Positions 23,311-33,689 of a DNA stretch of 64,000 nucleotides are shown here, one piece after another. Position numbers and translations under genes: made by a program. The stretch comes from Limnanthes douglasii subsp. nivea. Taxonomy: Eukaryota > Streptophyta > Magnoliopsida > Brassicales > Limnanthaceae. Numbering within the stretch: position 1 is the first letter of the stretch; each line of letters begins with the position of its first letter. A model generated the notes under the pieces. That model did no database searches and was not told where the DNA came from. It saw only the letters and a program-made list of their open reading frames with translations. Location of the stretch: NCBI GenBank assembly GCA_036936605.1, contig JAUPFV010000002.1, forward strand, positions 161,998,813 to 162,062,812, read 5' to 3'.

Positions 23311-23560
23311 CTGCAACAAATAACTAAGTTTTAGCATGTTTACAGCGAGCATGTTATTCAACGACAAGTTTGTTTCAGGGAAGAATATTATTCGAAGACA
23401 AGTGTGAATTCGAGGGAGCATATTGTTCGAAGACAATTACGTTTTCGAAGAAGCAATCTACTTAGAGAAATATAAATTTTGAAGCAAGTTTACAATTCGA
23501 GGGAACATATTGTTCGGGGACTATAAAATTCGCGGAGTAAAAAGTAGAGCCAGCACTTAC
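23311..23560 (-). other. Candidate intron between the two accessory frames
   Basis: On the minus strand the first frame runs into GTAAGTG at 23560, and the second is preceded by TTTGTTGCAG ending at 23311, giving a 250-base AT-rich interval. Counting from the coding frames, the upstream exon ends two bases into a codon while two bases precede the downstream ATG. The join is therefore off by one base. Confidence 0.4.
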
Positions 23561-25017
23561 ATTTCATGGTCCATTTCAAAGAGAGTTTGTGAGGATTTGA
23601 AGGAGTGTTCTGATCCGGTCTCCCAACAACCAGAGAAGAAGAGAAACTGCTGCCTCCACTTTTTATCAGCTTCAAGTAAATCTTTCAATACCTTTTGCCC
23701 TCGATTGAATGTCAGCGAGTAAAAGGGAAAGTATGGATTTCGAGCCAAGCCGGCAAGACCAATGAGTTGCTCTAGCAAAAACTCTTGACCTGAGAGCCTC
23801 GAGGCCATTATGCAGGCCATTAAGGTAAACCACATATTGGGCCCAACCTGTGAGGGGCAAAGATCTATCTTCGAGAAATATTCAATAAAGAAGGGGTCTA
23901 AGGGATACCTTAACCCCCAGTTCATGATCTCTGTGTAGACCACCACCTCGGTGTCCCTCACAGATAAGGGTGTCTCTCCCTCGGCAGGAAATCTGATATT
24001 GATATAAGTGGGGATTCCCCATCGAGCCCTCAGCATCGTCTCATCCTCCCTCGAGAAGTACTTATACCTAATATTGGCAAGGGCCACCATGTGTTTATTT
24101 TCAATGCCTCTAATATTATTGCCGGCAATGTTGTCTAATTCCAAGGGCAGCACAATATCCCCCTTCGATTTTGGAGCAATCCGGCGAGCTTGCTCCTCGG
24201 ATATTGTCGTGGAAGAAGATGTTGCAGCGTTCGCAGGACCCGAGGAAGAGGTGATTGGCAATCTTTGTTCGAGGGGCTTGTTTAGAGGCCTTGTGACTTT
24301 GGGGTCTAAAGTTTCCTCATGTCTAATATGCATGTCTTCCTCGGTAATAAACGTCCTCGAGGGGGAGAACTGAGTTCCATGAATGGTCATGGATGGAGTG
24401 GAAGGCAGACTAGACACATCTGTTCCTTGTCTTCGAGGAGGACTACCCGAAGTACGTTGAGGGTCTAGGTTTCGAGGAGGACTACCAGAAGTACGTTGAG
24501 GATCTAGGTTTCGAGGAGGACTACCAGAAGTACGTTGAGGGTCTAGGTTTCGAGGAGGACTACCAGAAGTACGTTGAGGGTTTAGGTTTCGAGGAGGACT
24601 ACCAGAGTTTCGAGGAGGGATAACAGAGTTTCGAGGAGGGCTCCTCGAAGTCTTTCGAGGACTTGCAGATCTTTGGGGGAGGTTTTCAACATCGGTTGGG
24701 ACAGTTGGTTCTCGAATAATTAGGGGAGCTTCCCTGACCCGTTTTCGCTCGTGAGAGCCTTTTCTGTCTCTGTGGGATTTCTTCCTCTTCGAACCTGACG
24801 AATGTTTGTGTGATCTTTCTTTACCCATTTCTCTGGGGGGGGGGGGGGGGTTCGATTCGCTGAGCAAGCTTTGTCGAGCTATTTCGCGGGGGATAATGGC
24901 AGTCGAGTTGTTCGAAGGAGGCCACGGACCAAAAAAGGTTGTCGTCGATGGTGGGGGATGAGGCCTTACGTCTTCACCAGCGGCAACCCTCTCTTCGAAC
25001 CGTTTACTAATCAGCAA
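23557..25017 (-). CDS. Tat-2 antisense accessory protein, N-terminal frame (about 486 aa)
   Basis: The frame is open without a break from about 25088 to the TAA at 23557. The codon at 25017 is TTG. The first ATG is at 24828 (residue 64 of this span), but RRIPEWLLISKRFEER upstream of it looks coding, so the true start is uncertain. A basic nuclear-signal-like segment (KERSHKHSSGSKRKKSHRDRK in two pieces) is followed by SPPRN-rich 13-residue repeats. A globular domain of about 170 residues comes last (DETMLRARWGIP, TEVVVYTEIMNWGLRYPLDP, LCPSQVGPNMWFTLMACIM), then KKWRQQFLFFSGCW. This resembles PF04195, 'putative gypsy type transposon' (by memory). It has its own TATA box upstream. Homologous remnants occur in Tat-1 and Tat-4. 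Role unknown. Confidence 0.7.
   Translation of the reverse strand: MLISKRFEERVAAGEDVRPHPPPSTTTFFGPWPPSNNSTAIIPREIARQSLLSESNPPPPPREMGKERSHKHSSGSKRKKSHRDRKGSHERKRVREAPLIIREPTVPTDVENLPQRSASPRKTSRSPPRNSVIPPRNSGSPPRNLNPQRTSGSPPRNLDPQRTSGSPPRNLDPQRTSGSPPRNLDPQRTSGSPPRRQGTDVSSLPSTPSMTIHGTQFSPSRTFITEEDMHIRHEETLDPKVTRPLNKPLEQRLPITSSSGPANAATSSSTTISEEQARRIAPKSKGDIVLPLELDNIAGNNIRGIENKHMVALANIRYKYFSREDETMLRARWGIPTYINIRFPAEGETPLSVRDTEVVVYTEIMNWGLRYPLDPFFIEYFSKIDLCPSQVGPNMWFTLMACIMASRLSGQEFLLEQLIGLAGLARNPYFPFYSLTFNRGQKVLKDLLEADKKWRQQFLFFSGCWETGSEHSFKSSQTLFEMDHEM
24434..24660 (-). repeat. 39-bp in-frame tandem repeat in the accessory gene
   Basis: Four full 39-bp units at 24434, 24473, 24512 and 24551, followed by shortened units to about 24660. 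Each encodes 13 residues (DPQRTSGSPPRNL). Units differ at only one or two bases, so the array expanded recently. The unit length is a multiple of three, which keeps the frame open. Confidence 0.9.
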
Positions 25018-25107
25018 CCACTCAGGAATTCGACGGGGCTTGTTCGCCAGCTTTATCTCTCTAGAAATAATTGAACAGAAGTTGCATTAATGAAGAAAGA
25101 TGCTTGG

Positions 25108-25116
25108 TATTTATAG
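25108..25116 (-). promoter_or_regulatory. TATA box for the antisense accessory gene
   Basis: Minus-strand CTATAAATA lies about 90 bp upstream of residue 1 of the accessory frame, where the 5' untranslated region would start about 30 bp later near 25080. A separate promoter for the antisense gene fits what is reported for the Grande accessory gene. A short upstream ATG frame (ATG at about 25087, 8 codons) overlaps the leader. Confidence 0.5.
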
Positions 25117-25117
25117 A

Positions 25118-25667
25118 GACTAGTGGGCTTTTTTGCCAAGTGAAGCATGGGGACATTTTCATGATGTTTTCCTAGGGGTACGATGGTCCACATAGGTGGA
25201 TATTGTTCTTCCAACTAGCTATAGAAGAAGGTGAAGAGTTTTGTGTCAGAGATTGTCAGGGGAAGGGGAAGCGTTTTCTGACAAAAATGTCAGAAGAATT
25301 GGTAACGTTTCTTAAGAAGTATGCTGACACAAGTGTTTATGCAATGACGTCATCAATCCTAGCACCCTTTTTCGCCTAAGTATGCAATTATCCGAAGATC
25401 ACTTTGCTTAAAACGTTGCAAGGATTGAGGGGGCTACTCGGTTAATAACAGAAGTTCGAAGAGGCCTTGTAGATCTTCGAGGAGGTTTACAAATCAGTCG
25501 AAGAGGCTTGTAAATATTCGAAGAATTCAAAAAAGTGGTTTATGGCCCTGACAGTCCGAAGGGTTTTGTAGAGCGACCTTTCGAGGAAGGACTCATGAAG
25601 TTCGGAGAAGAAACGATTTTGGCCTGTCAGGAGAATTATTCAGTCTTAGCAAAACGATTTTTACTAA
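25118..25667. other. Tat-2 3' internal region upstream of the polypurine tract
   Basis: No gene. GAAG/TCGAAGAGG words recur between 25440 and 25620, similar in style to array B. Upstream elements of the antisense promoter would lie here. Confidence 0.5.
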
Positions 25668-25681
25668 GACTGGGGGGCTAC
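25668..25681 (+). other. Polypurine tract of Tat-2
   Basis: GACTGGGGGGCTAC immediately precedes the right LTR and would prime plus-strand DNA synthesis. The equivalent tract of Tat-1 (5050-5063, minus strand) is ACTAGGGGGTGCCC. Confidence 0.75.
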
Positions 25682-26092
25682 TGATGAGGAAGAATAAAAG
25701 ACAAGGGCCAAATTGTAAAGAAGAAACTTGATAGGAGAAAATAGCAAGGGAAAAGTATGATAGGAGGAAAATGTATAGAAATAAATGTATAAGGGCGAAA
25801 ATGTATATATTGTAAAGACATAGCCAAAATAGGAAGAAAGCAAAAAACAGGGACCAAAAGATGTAATTAGACCATATTAAAGCGTGTGGGGTCCGCAATT
25901 GTACTATAAAAGGACCAAACACGCTTCACAAATCCCGAGATGAATAGTACGAGACTTTCTCTCTCTACGTTGTTTAGCAAGTAACACTTTCTCTCTCTAG
26001 ATCTGACACTGAAACATTTCTCTATCACAAAATCCTCTATCAACAAATCTTCGCATAACAAAATCACCCTTGGACCACATTTTAACTCTTCA
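25682..26092 (+). repeat. Tat-2 3' LTR
   Basis: 411 bp, identical to the left LTR except for six substitutions. Followed by the AATAT duplication (26093-26097). Confidence 0.97.
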
Positions 26093-26248
26093 AATATGAT
26101 CTTTATATTTAGGCTTGTAACCACGTGCATACATATCTGTAATGGATAGTTATTTTAATAGAGCATATGCATGCATGATAATGACCAAATTCTCTAAAGG
26201 AAAAGACGGACCAATGAACTTCTGAACCCAAAGTTTACTTTATGATAC

Positions 26249-26545
26249 TGATGTAATAAAGATGTAATATTATGTATTTATATAATAATTGGCTTGGATT
26301 ATTTGGAAATTGGGTTATATAGTCTTAGGTTTCCAAAATGGGCCCATAGACCATGTAAGACCACTATGCCCATTATCTACATATAACATTGTTTAGGTTA
26401 CATAAAGTTTAATAAACATTTCTTACTCAATCACTTTTTCAAAGCTTCTCTTCTTTATACTTATACCAAGCTACTAAATTACCTCTCCAAAGCTTATCTA
26501 AATTTTAAATATGTCATTCCCTTATTATGAAGATACCCTTCAAAA
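26249..26545 (+). repeat. Probable decayed 5' LTR of Tat-3
   Basis: Begins TGATGTAATAAAG and precedes a TGGCACCATT-like primer site (about 26551) and the Tat-3 gag leader. No clear second copy was found, so the call rests on its position and on the TGGCACC word. Confidence 0.4.
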
Positions 26546-26689
26546 ATATCTGGCACCATTATTGACAACCAAAATGGGAGCTTAGATAGGTACCCGAATA
26601 ACAACAGCAAGAATCTATAGTATTTTAAGTTAGTCTTTGGAATATATTGAATGGTTAATTTTAATATGCGGGTGAATCCTGCCAAGATG

Positions 26690-28400
26690 ACTGAGAGAGT
26701 CGTGATCGTTGAAGGATCCGATCAATTTCTTGGGAAGCTCAACTACCGCATATGAATGATGAAACACGTGAATAGTTACTCATACAAAAAGATCATGACC
26801 AATTATATGAAGAAATCGAGGCGATGATATCTAAAAAAGAAGCAATAATAATCCTATCATGTAATTTCCTCTAAGAATTTCAAAATATTAGAGAACAAGA
26901 GGGATCCAATGAAGAAGTTATAAATTAAGATATTCAACACAACCGATAAAAATACCAAAAATTTCAATCACACAAAAGCCACCATTCCTTGAAAAAGAAA
27001 CGAATGACCATGTATCACTACAGTCCTTCAGAATCTAGTGAATATTCAGTGTCTGCATCCAAGGACTTTTTATCTTCCTTGAATATGATCACTGTCATTA
27101 AAGGAAATAAATTATGATGGTAAACATTAGTCAAAAAGACATTGTTATCGGCATTAAAACTGAGAGTGGGGTCAAAGGTCAAACAAACAACACCCCTTCT
27201 TGGATAAACAAGATCCTCATAAGGGAAAACAAAATAAAAATTAAGGGAAGGTCCGAACAACAAAAACCAAACCAAGAAAATCCAGCTTTGAGACAAGGAT
27301 GTTCGGGGAACTATACTGTTGACAATCAAGCGAATAATAAATTTATGATTCACTCAAATCATGGTATTTATGAAGCAGCTAATGAGGGTCACTAATATAG
27401 TGAAGGACATAATTTGAGACAGTCTTCCCATTCAATCAAAATGATTTGACTTATCTAAGATGAAAAAATTTGATGAGAGTGTAGATTCGGATAACCAGAT
27501 AGAGTAGTTCAAGAACTTTATGATGAATTACGATGACGATGATAAGTTGTTGTGCCACGTTTTCTCCCAAACTTTCAAAGATAACGCTTTTAAATGGTAC
27601 AATCGGCTGCTATAGGGTTCTTTCATGAATTCTAATATGTTTTGGACTGCACATGAAAGGAAATTTATGAGAAGCAATGATATAAGAGGAAACAATGACA
27701 CGATGATTCAGTATCAGAGGTTGATTACAGAAATTTTGAAAGGTTACACTAAACGCTTTATACAGACTAAGAATAGTTTGGATGATTGTTATTGGAAAAT
27801 TGTTAAAGCTTCTTTCAATCAAGGGCTTATCCTGAAGAATTAACTGATAATGTGAGGAGGAAAAAGTCTTGTCTTTCAGAGGTTTGTTAGCATAGGTTGA
27901 GAAACAAATTAAGGCGGATTAGTCGAAGAGATTAAAATTGATCCTTTTACAAATACATGCTCCACAAACTTCTGTCTCGAGCCATCAACAACAACAAGCC
28001 CACAATTTTTAACACGAGAGAGTCACCAATTTCCGTCTGAAGGACACAAATCAAAATCCACCTTGATATAGGGTAAATCAACACCCACAAGGGCAGCAGT
28101 AGAGTTCTACGATAAATCAATGGGTCCAACCCAAATACTATGCAGAGCTAACAAAAAGTGTTGCTGCTATCTTTGACAATCCAAAGTCCAAGAGAAAATC
28201 AGAATAACCATTTTTGCAAATATCATAAAGATGTGGGTCATGATACAGGGGATTGCATCGCTTTAAAGTAAGAGATTCAAACTTTAATTGAGAATGGAAA
28301 ATTTATCACTTATGTCAAAGCCCAATCATGGGGTCGGTCGGAAGCTCCAGTTGACATATGTTGTAAGTTTGTATATGAAGTATTTCAAGAGAATCGGTAA
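26690..28400 (+). pseudogene. Tat-3 gag, decayed
   Basis: A segment at about 26960-27060 (HHSLKKKRMTMYHYSPSES) parallels Tat-4 at about 31530. The gag domain at 27460-27840 (NQIE*FKNFMMNYDDDDKLL, FSQTFKDNAFKWYNRLL) matches Tat-2 at 15580-15720 almost residue for residue. A zinc-knuckle-like CKYHKDVGHDTGDC lies near 28215. Multiple stops (for example at about 27505 and 27612) and frameshifts are present. Pol sequence does not follow; 3'-type repeats come next, so pol was deleted. Confidence 0.75.
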
Positions 28401-28985
28401 GTATATTCTTGACCAAAAATAGTGAAATCATGTAAATGATAAACATGTAAACCACATTAGTCTTAAATTATGTCGATATACCATTTAAATAATATTTCAA
28501 ATTAATTATAAGATGAAAAATACAGTGTGTATGATTGCAAGTTGGAAACAAATTAGTAACAACACTAACAACACCTAAATGATGATCATTAATAAATGTG
28601 TTTCGACGAACCAAGCAAATTGGGTTCTGAAACCTCTAGAAACCATAATTACTTATCAGAATCTTATGCCTCACCCATAGCATGTACAACACGAAACATA
28701 CCTGCAAAAAGTTATTAAAAATATAATATGAATCACACTATTATTAGTGTATCTCGCGTCTGAACTTACTCTTAAAATTTCATGAAAGACAATATGGGAT
28801 ATCTAAAGCGTAGTTGGTTTTATAAATAATTTTACACCTTTACGCTTCAAAATCTTCAAATAGACCAAGATCACGGATTGCAATTTCATCATTTATTTTA
28901 ATAATACCTAGTCAAGTTTTAGACATAGTGTACCTGTATTTAATAATTTAAAAAGTGAAAATAAATATGTGCCTCGCATCTATCA
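28401..28985. other. Tat-3 3' region remnant, no gene
   Basis: AT-rich. At about 28610-28665 a single unit resembles array B of Tat-2 (TTCGACGAACCAAGCAAATT then GGGTTCTGAAACC), linking this stretch to a Tat 3' region. Nothing else was recognised. Confidence 0.5.
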
Positions 28986-28989
28986 TTGA

Positions 28990-29300
28990 AAATTACCAAA
29001 ATTTTCTTATCTTTATTCAAAAATAAAAAAAAAAGTTTTGCATGCGAAAACTAACAAAGTGTCGCATCTGTCATAAAAATATTAATGAAGTATTACATGT
29101 GAGAATAAAAACAATTTCTTGCATCTATCACAGAAAAATAACAAAAGTCTTGCATGTGAGAATTAAAAAAGTCTTGCATCTAGCATCGAAAGATAACAAA
29201 GTTTCGCATGCGAGAATTAAAAAAGTCTCATATTTATCATTAAAAAATAATCAACTCCTGCATGTGAGGATGAACAAAGTCTTTCGGGACTTGATCTTCA
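28990..29300 (+). repeat. Tandem array, about 5 units of 55 bp
   Basis: GCATG(C/T)GAGAATTAAAAAAG alternates with TCTTGCATCTATCA(T/C). The first word recurs at about 29041, 29096, 29151, 29207 and 29261. The position fits a Retand-like 3' array of Tat-3. Confidence 0.8.
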
Positions 29301-29413
29301 TCAAGAAGCTTACTTAAAACACATAATTAAATCTTACATCTACATGAACCTGCAAATCGAATAAAACCTACTTAAAACCATAAAATCAAACTAAATTAAA
29401 CATTTTTGTATAA

Positions 29414-29636
29414 AAAATGGTTTTTCTTTACACTGAGATATCTACAATTATTTGTATTAGTTACAAAAGACCCTTTATCTCCATATTTATTATCTATTCG
29501 TTACATGTTTAAACTTTCTATCGTACCTTAAATGTTAGTATTGTTTTCTTAAAAATGCATAATAACATTTTCTCATAAATGTTCCTTGTGATTTATCACT
29601 ATCTAGGTATTATATACATAATATAGCCCTATCAGG
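29414..29636. repeat. 225-bp segment repeated at 45334-45563
   Basis: Clear direct repeat 16 kb apart (shared words AAAAGACCCTTTATCT and ACATTTTCTCATAAATGTTC). In Tat-4 it lies just upstream of the antisense accessory gene remnant, so it may be that gene's old promoter region kept in both elements. An independent small insertion is the alternative. Confidence 0.6.
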
Positions 29637-30170
29637 AGCCTCTCTTATTCTTTGAGCTAGAGTCTAATAAAATGTAAGGACGAAGCAATGGCAAATTATC
29701 CAAATAGTGTAATCCTTAAGCAATTTCCTTTTTCTTTTTCTGAAGCTTGTACTTTTTGTTTTGTCAATTATCGTGGCTCCATTTTTTATGCTGGAGATAT
29801 TATACATGTCGGCTAGACTCCTAAATGTCTTAGAGTTCGATTATTTTGATTTTCCTAGACAAATGGTTATCAGATACGTCTCTATCTTGGTTTGTACTTA
29901 ACTCTTCATGTCTAGTTAAAATCTTTTATCGGCCGAAATATCCATTGAGGATAAAAAACTATATTTTTCTGAGGGACAAAGTACATATGACAATTAGTAC
30001 GCTGTTAGGATGTTACCTATTTTTTTGGCATACTTTGATTCTTTTCTTGATATGAATGAGTAACCTCTGGTCTTTTTTTGAAAGAAGAGTAAGGACTATT
30101 TTTAGCTTTATCATCCAGCTACCTCTCTTATCTATGTTTTAGATTTGTACATGTAATTTTCATGTTTCAA

Positions 30171-30275
30171 GTCGTCATACTCCAAGTCATCATACTACGG
30201 GTCGACATACTTGTGGTTGGTATGCTTCAAATTGGCATACTTCAGATCGGCATGCTTCAGGTTGGCATGCTTTGG
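30171..30275. repeat. 15-bp tandem repeat, 7 copies
   Basis: Units of exactly 15 bp, consensus about GTTGGCATACTTCAG, run head to tail from 30171. Copies differ at two to five positions each. No known function; it lies in the Tat-3 3' region. Confidence 0.85.
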
Positions 30276-30489
30276 GTCAGAAATATCTCAAGTAGGTTGA
30301 CATTGATGCAACTTCATCTCCTTGTATTTAATGGTTAGTTTGACGAAATTGATCTGAATTAGATTCTCTATTTGAAAAAATTATTTCTTCATAAATTTTT
30401 TTATCTTAACAATATACTTATTTTGGCAACATATTTATTTTATAAATATATTGATACTTTCTTTCATATACGGGGGGTCGGTATATATA

Positions 30490-30805
30490 TTGGACTAGTT
30501 TGTCAGAGTTTAGTTTGAACATTTAGGTAACCGCATGAGCTTGGTTTATTAACTATGTAGCTATTTGACTAATTCGTTAGGGTTTAATATGGCCAATTGT
30601 ATAACCTCATGGTGTTTCCACCTCGGGTTTGGTTCATTAACTATGATTGAAATTTCACTAGAATTCATGGTTTAGTATGGCCAGTTGTGACACCTGATGA
30701 TGTTTCTAACTCGTGCTCGGTTGATTAAGCATGATAAGTGTACCCACTTGCATAACAATAGTGTTTTTCAATCTCAAACTTGGTTTATTAACCATGTTCG
30801 CTTAT
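30490..30805. repeat. Tandem repeat of about 100 bp, 3-4 copies
   Basis: Units contain TTTGGTT(C/T)ATTAACTATG and GTTTAGTATGGCCA(G/A)TTGT. The copies are diverged and end directly at the Tat-4 LTR (30809). Confidence 0.6.
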
Positions 30806-30808
30806 GTT

Positions 30809-31180
30809 TGATGAGGAATTGATAATCCAAAGGGCACTTTGGATGGATGGGTCATTAAACCAATATTTATTTTATATTAGATAAATGGAATTATTTAAGT
30901 AAATGTAATAGTTAAAAGTATTTAATAGATCTTGGGGATAAACAGGTGTAGGTAATAAGAATAAGTTCATAAACTCTTTTTTCACATTAGGCCCACTAGC
31001 TTGATTTTCCTAAAAATAGGCTTTTACACCAGTAACGAAGGTTGATGAAAAAAATTAAGTCTAAACCTAATATATATTAAATCTTCTCTCTCTAAATTAA
31101 ATCCTAAACAACTCAATACTCTCTCTCTATAGTATATTAAAAATTAATTGTTTTTTTGTTTTATCACTCAAATACCTCCA
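30809..31180 (+). repeat. LTR shared by Tat-3 (3') / Tat-4 (5')
   Basis: Starts TGATGAGGAATT like the Tat-2 LTR and has CT-rich stretches (CTCTCTCTAAA, CTCTCTCTATAG) in the expected place. It ends CTCCA about 8 bases before a TGACACCAATAGTGGG primer-site-like word. With repeats of a Tat 3' region on its left and gag on its right, it may serve as the boundary of two elements. Confidence 0.65.
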
Positions 31181-31229
31181 AGAATTATTGACACCAATAG
31201 TGGGGGACCATAGTGGGAGTTTCAAAAGA

Positions 31230-32860
31230 GGTTTTCCATATTTTCTTCAGAACATACACACTCATGGATTTTAAAATGCAAAGAGATCTAGCCACATACC
31301 GCATGTGATTGACAAAAAGTAAGAACGGTTGCTCATGTAAGATGACTGTGACCAGTTACGAGGAGAATTGAGGCATTAACATGTAAAAACAAAGTTGGAA
31401 TAACTTATTTGGGAAAAATCTGATCGGAAGTCCAAAGACCTGAAGGACAAAAGGGTTTTGATAAACGACTTGTAAATCCAGATGTTAAGCACAGTCTAAA
31501 AAATGGTAAAGTGATCGATCCCAAAAATACCATCATTCCTCGAAAAGAAATCGTAAAACTTGGGATCATTACAGTCCCACAGATTACAATGAGGATTCGG
31601 TGTCTGAATCTGAGGTATCTTCCTCCTCTTCGAGTAGCGATCACTGTGATAAAAAATGAAAAAACATCATGATAAGCGTTATTCGATGAAATGTTTAAAT
31701 CAATATTATAGGTCGAGTACACAAAACATCAAAGAAAAAAACAGAGATTAAAATAAAGGTAGGGGGTTCGGGGAGCCACAACGCTGATCATCTAGTGAGT
31801 GATTAATTTGTTATTCAAATTGAACCGGGTATGTTTGCAACAGTCAATGAGGGTCACCAGTTCAATCAAGTACATAATTGGAAGCAGTCACCTCTTTTCG
31901 CGTAGATTCTCTATGTTCATCTACCTTGGCGGTTTAGAATTTTGAAAATGGAAACATTTCATGGAAGCAAATATCCAGACAACCACATTGAAAAATTCAA
32001 GAACTTTATGATAAATTTTTATGATGACAACAAATTGTTATATTGGGATTTTCTCAGACCTTCAAAGATAATGCTTTGAAGTGGTATAATCGACTCCTAC
32101 AGGGGTCAATCAAGAGTTTTGACATTTTTTGGATGGATTTTAGAAGGCAGTTTTTGAAAAGTAAAGAAATAAGATAAAACGTGAACACAATCATTCAGTG
32201 TCTTCGGTTTACGAGGAAAGGTTTAAGGATTACACCGAGTGTTTTATAGAAGCCAGAAACGGTTTACAAGATTGTTTTGAACAAATGCCTATAACTTCTT
32301 TAGACATGGGATTCTTCCCCAAGAATTGGCTGATAATATCACCATGAAAAAATAATGTCCATAGGAGGTTTGTTGTTGTAGGTTGAAAAACAAATTATAG
32401 TAGAAGAGACAAAGGGGCTAAAATTTCTTTATCAGCAGAAGAATCATACTTTGGCTTCTCAATAACAAACACACAGGGTCGTTAGTTCCCGTCCAAAATT
32501 AAACTAGTATCCACAAGGACAATAATATAAATCCTAGGAGAATTAGTGGGTTTGGTCTGATCGTTTTCCTGAGTTAAGAGATAGTGTTTCCATCATCTAT
32601 GATAAGGAGAATAATTATGCACAATTTAGAAAACCACCATCCATTCAAACTCCAAAATAAAATTGAAATACTCGATTTTGTAGGTTACACAATAATGTGG
32701 GCCATGATATGAAGGATTGTATTTCTTTAAATCAAGAAATCCAAACTTTAAATGAAAACGGAAAATTGACTAAGTTTGTCAAAACACAGTCAGGGAGTAG
32801 ATCACAAGCGCTAGTTGTTGGTCTAATTTTTTCCCAAATGGAAGTGATAAAAGTGACCCG
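31230..32860 (+). pseudogene. Tat-4 gag, decayed
   Basis: DHYSPTDYNEDSVSESE near 31550 and the gag domain at about 31945-32340 (METFHGSKYPDNHIEKFKNF in frame, KWYNRLLQGSIKSFDIFW) match Tat-2. CRLHNNVGHDMKDC near 32680-32730 is the zinc-knuckle-like motif. Frameshifts and stops throughout. Confidence 0.75.
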
Positions 32861-32999
32861 CAAAGAATAAAACATTATGGCTATTGTCCGGCCATATAAT
32901 GAGTTCGTTGAAGATTCGGAATATCTAGGCCATATTATGATGATAAATTAGTTAGAAAAGAAAAGGAATGGTTAAACGTTTGTCCCAATTTTTAGAATT

Positions 33000-33640
33000 A
33001 CTGACCTATTTTGGGGGATAACGTGTCAGCACCCTAAGGTTTCTTTCGAAAGAGACATCTAGTGAGCTTGTCAACCCAATTAGAAGGAAAAATATATGCT
33101 CATCTTTATCAAGATCCAATTTTATTCATATTCGATGGTGATAAGTTAAGACATGTTACTAGGTTACATGAGTATTTGTAGTAATCGAGGCGACAATTGA
33201 GAGAACTGAATTTTGAAGGTATCTAATCGACACAAGTAGCTCAATAAATATTTTGTTTTTATCTACCTATAAATAAATGAAAAGACATTCATTCACACTC
33301 CAACGGAAAAAAAACCATAGTGGGATTTATAGGAAATATTGTAGATGTAATTGGATAATTTGAAGGTGAAACTCTTCTCGGTGAAAGACCCTTAAAAATA
33401 TAGCATAGATACACTTTGCAGTTGTCGATGGCCCAACATCCTACAATACTTTGTTTCGTAGGTCTTGGTCATTGAGACTACACAGTTTTGCCTCAACGGT
33501 CCAGCAGTGTCTAAAATATGATGTTGGGGGCCAAGTTGAGGTTATTCGAAGTAGTCAAAAAGTGGTCAGGGTATGTTATGTTACTAATTTGGATCTTATG
33601 ACACTATGGACCGTAGAAACTAAAAAAGTAGAAATTACTT
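33000..33640 (+). pseudogene. Tat-4 protease, decayed
   Basis: IDTSSSINILFLSTY-like reading near 33225, then VGFIGN, and PTSYNTLFRRSWSLRLH at about 33435-33485. HSFASTVQQCLKYDVGGQVE lines up with the Tat-2 segment that follows its protease (MVHQCLKYVIGNN). Frame-broken. Confidence 0.7.
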
Positions 33641-33689
33641 GAGTCATCTTCGAAGTCTAGAAAGGTGGATGATATGAGGGAGACTCCTA

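Larger units (their letters stand above)
14331..26092 (+). mobile_element. Tat-2: 11.8-kb Tat/Retand-type Ty3/gypsy retrotransposon, structurally complete
   Basis: Two 411-bp LTRs (TG..CA) with six substitutions and no indel flank the element, with a matching AATAT duplication outside. The order is LTR, primer site, gag, protease, RT, RNase H, second RNase H, integrase, two tandem arrays, antisense accessory gene, polypurine tract, LTR. The second RNase H and the long 3' region with tandem repeats and an antisense gene are features reported for Tat/Retand and Grande-like plant elements. About 1.5% LTR divergence gives roughly half a million years if 1.3e-8 substitutions per site per year applies (an assumption). 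Gag-pol carries at least four in-frame stops and two frameshifts, so the copy is not autonomous. Confidence 0.95.

Noticed and set aside
24836..24850. Frameshift risk at the long G run in the accessory gene
   Set aside because: The run encodes consecutive prolines in frame. It may be a sequencing uncertainty, but nothing shows the frame is broken, so it is not reported as a lesion.
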